15,320 nt of DNA from Candidatus Melainabacteria bacterium (GTDB taxonomy: Bacteria > Cyanobacteriota > Vampirovibrionia > Vampirovibrionales > JAJTHC01). This document shows positions 13,148-15,320 of the stretch, piece after piece; positions within the stretch are counted from its first letter, which is position 1, and each line of letters begins with the position of its first letter. Location of the stretch: NCBI GenBank assembly GCA_026389055.1, contig JAPLIO010000194.1, positions 1-15,320 of the forward strand, given 5' to 3'. The translations under genes were made by a program, and so were the position numbers. Under the pieces are notes generated by a model. It was not told where the DNA came from, ran no database searches, and saw only the letters and a program-made list of their open reading frames with translations.

Positions 13148-14980
13148 ATGCTATTATCCAAATCGTCCTCATTCTTCCTAGCCACTATGCTATTAGCTTT
13201 AGGGCTACCCACTCTTACGCTTCAAGCGGCAGTTCCCTATAAAGCCAGCGTTAGCATTCAAGGGGCTGCCGCTAATGCGGTTTTCATGCACGGCAACAGA
13301 ATTCAAGCAGAAACCAAGCTGCTTAATCAGCTAAAAACAGACCCCAACAACACGAAACTGCGTGGGCAGTTAGCCCTTGTTCAAGCCGAATTATACAAAC
13401 TAGAAGGGGCAGAAGCCAACGCTCTACAAGTGTTGAAAACCAACCCCAACAATGCTACCGCTCTGCTAGCTATGGGAAAAGTACAATGGTATAAAACCAC
13501 CAGTAGCGATATGACTTTTCGGTCTCAACAAGATGGGTTGTTAGAATCCGCCGCTAGCTATTTTACCAAAGCCGTCGATGCCTCGCCCCTGATGCCTGAA
13601 GCTTACACCTATCTTGGGCAAATTCGCCTAGAACAAGGGCAAATCAGCAAAGCCAGAACCGCCATTGAAAATGCCTTACTGTTAGATAAAACCTATGCCG
13701 ATGCGTGGGTGCAAATGGGGCGTATCAACCTACAAGAAAACCGTTTAACTGAAGCAGGCAAACAGCTAGATAAAGCCATTGCCCTTAACAGTAAGAATGA
13801 CGCTGCCCACTATTACAAAGGGCAAACGTTGTTGGCTCAAAATAACTTGCGTGGGGCGATAGCCTCCTTAAATACCGCCTTAGCGTTAAACCCCAATTCT
13901 GCTCCCATTCACACGGCGTTAGCTTGGGGGTACCAACAACAAGGCAATGAATCTGCCGCTATTGTGCATTACAAAAAAGCGACTCAAATTAAACCCGAAT
14001 TTACAGAAGCTTATCAGCAGTTGGCTAACTTGTTGCGTACTAGGGGCGATGCTGAACTAGCCATGGCAGAATTGCGTAATAGCCTAAGCGTGAACGGTAA
14101 ACACTTGCCCACTCTGTTAACGCTTGGCAAATTAGCCCTACAAACCGAAAAAAATCTGCAAGCTGCCGAAGCTTTTCGTACCGTGCTTCGGGTAGAACCT
14201 AGCAATGCAGAAGCCGCTAAAGGGTTTGCTTCCGCTTACATTCGCTTGGCGGAATCTGAAACTGAAAGAGATGCTTTTGGTGGCAGTGTTGCCCTGCTTA
14301 ATGCGGAAAATTTACTACAAGAAGGCTTAAAAGAACATCATGATTCGATTGAATTGCAATTGGCGTTAGCCAAAGTGCAACGCATTAGTGGGTCTGCCAT
14401 TCAAAGTGAAGAGGTACTAAGAAAAACGTTAGAAGCCCCTGCTACTTCTGATGGCATGAGGCTTTCCCAAGCGGAAGGTTACATCAGCCTAGGGGAATTT
14501 CCTAAAGCACAAGAACTAATAACGCAAGTGGTTCAAAATACCGCACCAACAGCGGAAAACCTGCTTTCTGTAGCAGATACGTTGTTAGAAATGGGTGCGT
14601 TGGTTGATGCTAAAGCCCTTTACCAAAAAGCGGAAACCGCTGGAGCCAATAATGCCACGGTAGAACGGGCGTTGGCTAGAATCCAACTGCATCAAACCAA
14701 AGCGGCACAATCGTTAAGTAAAGCCATGGCGTTGAACCATTGGTATAGCCCGAAGGAAAAAGAGCAATCGAAGGCGTTATTTTTGACTGCGTTAGAGTTA
14801 GACCCTTGGCAAGCCAAAGGGCATTTGGCGTTGGCTACGTTGTTGAAGAAGCCTGAAGAATGGCAAGAAGCCAAAACTCATTGGCAAGGCTATTTAACGT
14901 TATCGCCCAGTTTGCCTGCTTCAGAGCAAAAGAAGATTGAAGCAAAAATAAAGGCTCTTACCCCCAAGGCAGTGCGTTAA
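13148..14980 (+). CDS. Secreted TPR-repeat protein
   Basis: From the ATG at 13148 the product has 610 aa. A signal peptide (MLLSKSSSFF, hydrophobic core to about 20, likely cleavage after LQA, residue 27) directs export. The rest is nearly all tetratricopeptide repeats, with clear units such as AYTYLGQIRLEQGQISKART, DAWVQMGRINLQENRLTEAG, AAHYYKGQTLLAQNNLRGAI and EAYQQLANLLRTRGDAELAM (about 145-320) and more degenerate ones to the C-terminus. TPRs bind proteins; no enzyme motif is seen. A periplasmic or outer-membrane scaffold in pilus or envelope assembly is possible. The start is doubtful: an excellent ribosome site lies 6 nt before a CTG at 13103, in frame 15 codons upstream, which would give MKNFLSTQTKKKISP as a longer n-region. 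Confidence 0.85.
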   Translation: MLLSKSSSFFLATMLLALGLPTLTLQAAVPYKASVSIQGAAANAVFMHGNRIQAETKLLNQLKTDPNNTKLRGQLALVQAELYKLEGAEANALQVLKTNPNNATALLAMGKVQWYKTTSSDMTFRSQQDGLLESAASYFTKAVDASPLMPEAYTYLGQIRLEQGQISKARTAIENALLLDKTYADAWVQMGRINLQENRLTEAGKQLDKAIALNSKNDAAHYYKGQTLLAQNNLRGAIASLNTALALNPNSAPIHTALAWGYQQQGNESAAIVHYKKATQIKPEFTEAYQQLANLLRTRGDAELAMAELRNSLSVNGKHLPTLLTLGKLALQTEKNLQAAEAFRTVLRVEPSNAEAAKGFASAYIRLAESETERDAFGGSVALLNAENLLQEGLKEHHDSIELQLALAKVQRISGSAIQSEEVLRKTLEAPATSDGMRLSQAEGYISLGEFPKAQELITQVVQNTAPTAENLLSVADTLLEMGALVDAKALYQKAETAGANNATVERALARIQLHQTKAAQSLSKAMALNHWYSPKEKEQSKALFLTALELDPWQAKGHLALATLLKKPEEWQEAKTHWQGYLTLSPSLPASEQKKIEAKIKALTPKAVR

Positions 14981-15032
14981 AGATCTATTTTCTCCCCTGT
15001 AGTTTTCTGTTTTAGCTTGAATCAATCCCCTC

Positions 15033-15071
15033 ACAATCCCTCTTTCTACTGTTGTTAGCAAGGGGGATTGT
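15033..15071 (+). terminator. Hairpin after the TPR gene, possible terminator
   Basis: ACAATCCCTCTT (15033-15044) pairs with AAGGGGGATTGT (15060-15071) with one G-U pair and a 15-nt loop. No proper T tract follows, so termination would be weak or Rho-dependent. Confidence 0.4.
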
Positions 15072-15160
15072 TCAATTGTAACGGTATGTAACGCCCCTGT
15101 GAAGAATGAAAGACGCTAGGGCTGGCGTGGAGAAGAACCGTAGTAGAAGCGTTAATCTTT

Positions 15161-15180
15161 AGGTTAATAAAAATTAACCT
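15161..15180. repeat. Small palindrome just upstream of a strong promoter
   Basis: AGGTTAAT and ATTAACCT are perfect 8-bp arms around AAAA, ending 10 nt before the -35 box at 15191. It may be a regulator site or an end-of-gene hairpin. Confidence 0.4.
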
Positions 15181-15190
15181 CTCCCCCCTG

Positions 15191-15219
15191 TTGACACTCA
15201 AATCTGCTTATCATATATT
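15191..15219 (+). promoter_or_regulatory. Near-consensus sigma-70 promoter
   Basis: TTGACA (15191-15196, 6/6) and TATATT (15214-15219, 5/6) have the ideal 17-nt spacing. This is the strongest promoter in the window. It points out of the right edge, with no reading frame between it and position 15320. Confidence 0.75.
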
Positions 15220-15225
15220 AGTTCA

Positions 15226-15320
15226 TGTGGAGGGGGCGGTACACACTGCCTACGAAACGGATTGGTACATTGAAAACTAAATAACCGAGCGAAAAACTAC
15301 AGAATTTCTGTAGAATTTAA
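15226..15320 (+). other. Probable untranslated leader of an rRNA operon
   Basis: No frame is seen after the promoter. The motif ACATTGAAAACTAAATAACC (15268-15287) resembles the TTGAAAACT-type leader/spacer sequence found before and inside rRNA operons of many bacteria. A 17-nt palindrome, CTACAGAA-T-TTCTGTAG (15297-15313), follows and might be part of a processing stem. A 16S rRNA gene may lie just beyond the edge; none of it is visible here. Confidence 0.4.

Overview
The window is a gene-dense stretch of a bacterial chromosome with moderate to low G+C. It carries flagellar genes (FlhB, a short flagellin), a type IV pilin-like protein, replicative helicase DnaB, a UbiD decarboxylase and large HEAT- and TPR-repeat proteins. 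Flagella plus a prepilin of this kind, GTAG-headed REP repeats and termini starting TAATACCAATT recall the cyanobacterial branch, perhaps its non-photosynthetic flagellated relatives (Vampirovibrionia/Melainabacteria). That placement is inference; no rRNA or marker gene here settles it.

Left part (1-2.0 kb): an acidic hypothetical gene runs off the left edge on the minus strand. It is divergent from a 42-residue secreted peptide whose stop codon lies at the end of a ~150-bp palindromic repeat. A two-gene minus-strand operon follows (HEAT-repeat protein, then flhB), ending in a strong hairpin terminator at 848-888.

Mobile-element part (3.4-5.8 kb): a full-length REP-associated tyrosine transposase (RAYT) sits between two ~107-bp REPINs. 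A smaller REPIN lies inside its coding sequence. Beyond it are a degenerate cysteine-rich reading frame, a pilin-like gene with its terminator, and a second RAYT. That second copy has lost its catalytic C-terminus and is bounded by perfect 18-bp inverted repeats whose flanks resemble the palindrome at 672-822.

Middle (5.8-9.3 kb): three tightly packed minus-strand genes encode an OLD/AAA15-like ATPase, a TOPRIM-like protein and UbiD. The first two have the layout of two-gene ATPase/TOPRIM anti-phage systems (OLD, Gabija, PARIS classes) and are the best candidate here for an incompletely described system. They seem to share one promoter with ubiD.

Right part (9.4-15.3 kb): a secreted proline-rich protein of unknown function, dnaB with its own promoter, a convergent flagellin gene with a long inverted repeat upstream, and a secreted TPR protein that may begin at a CTG codon. 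The window ends just after a near-consensus sigma-70 promoter and a leader resembling those before rRNA operons, so a 16S rRNA gene may lie just outside the right edge.
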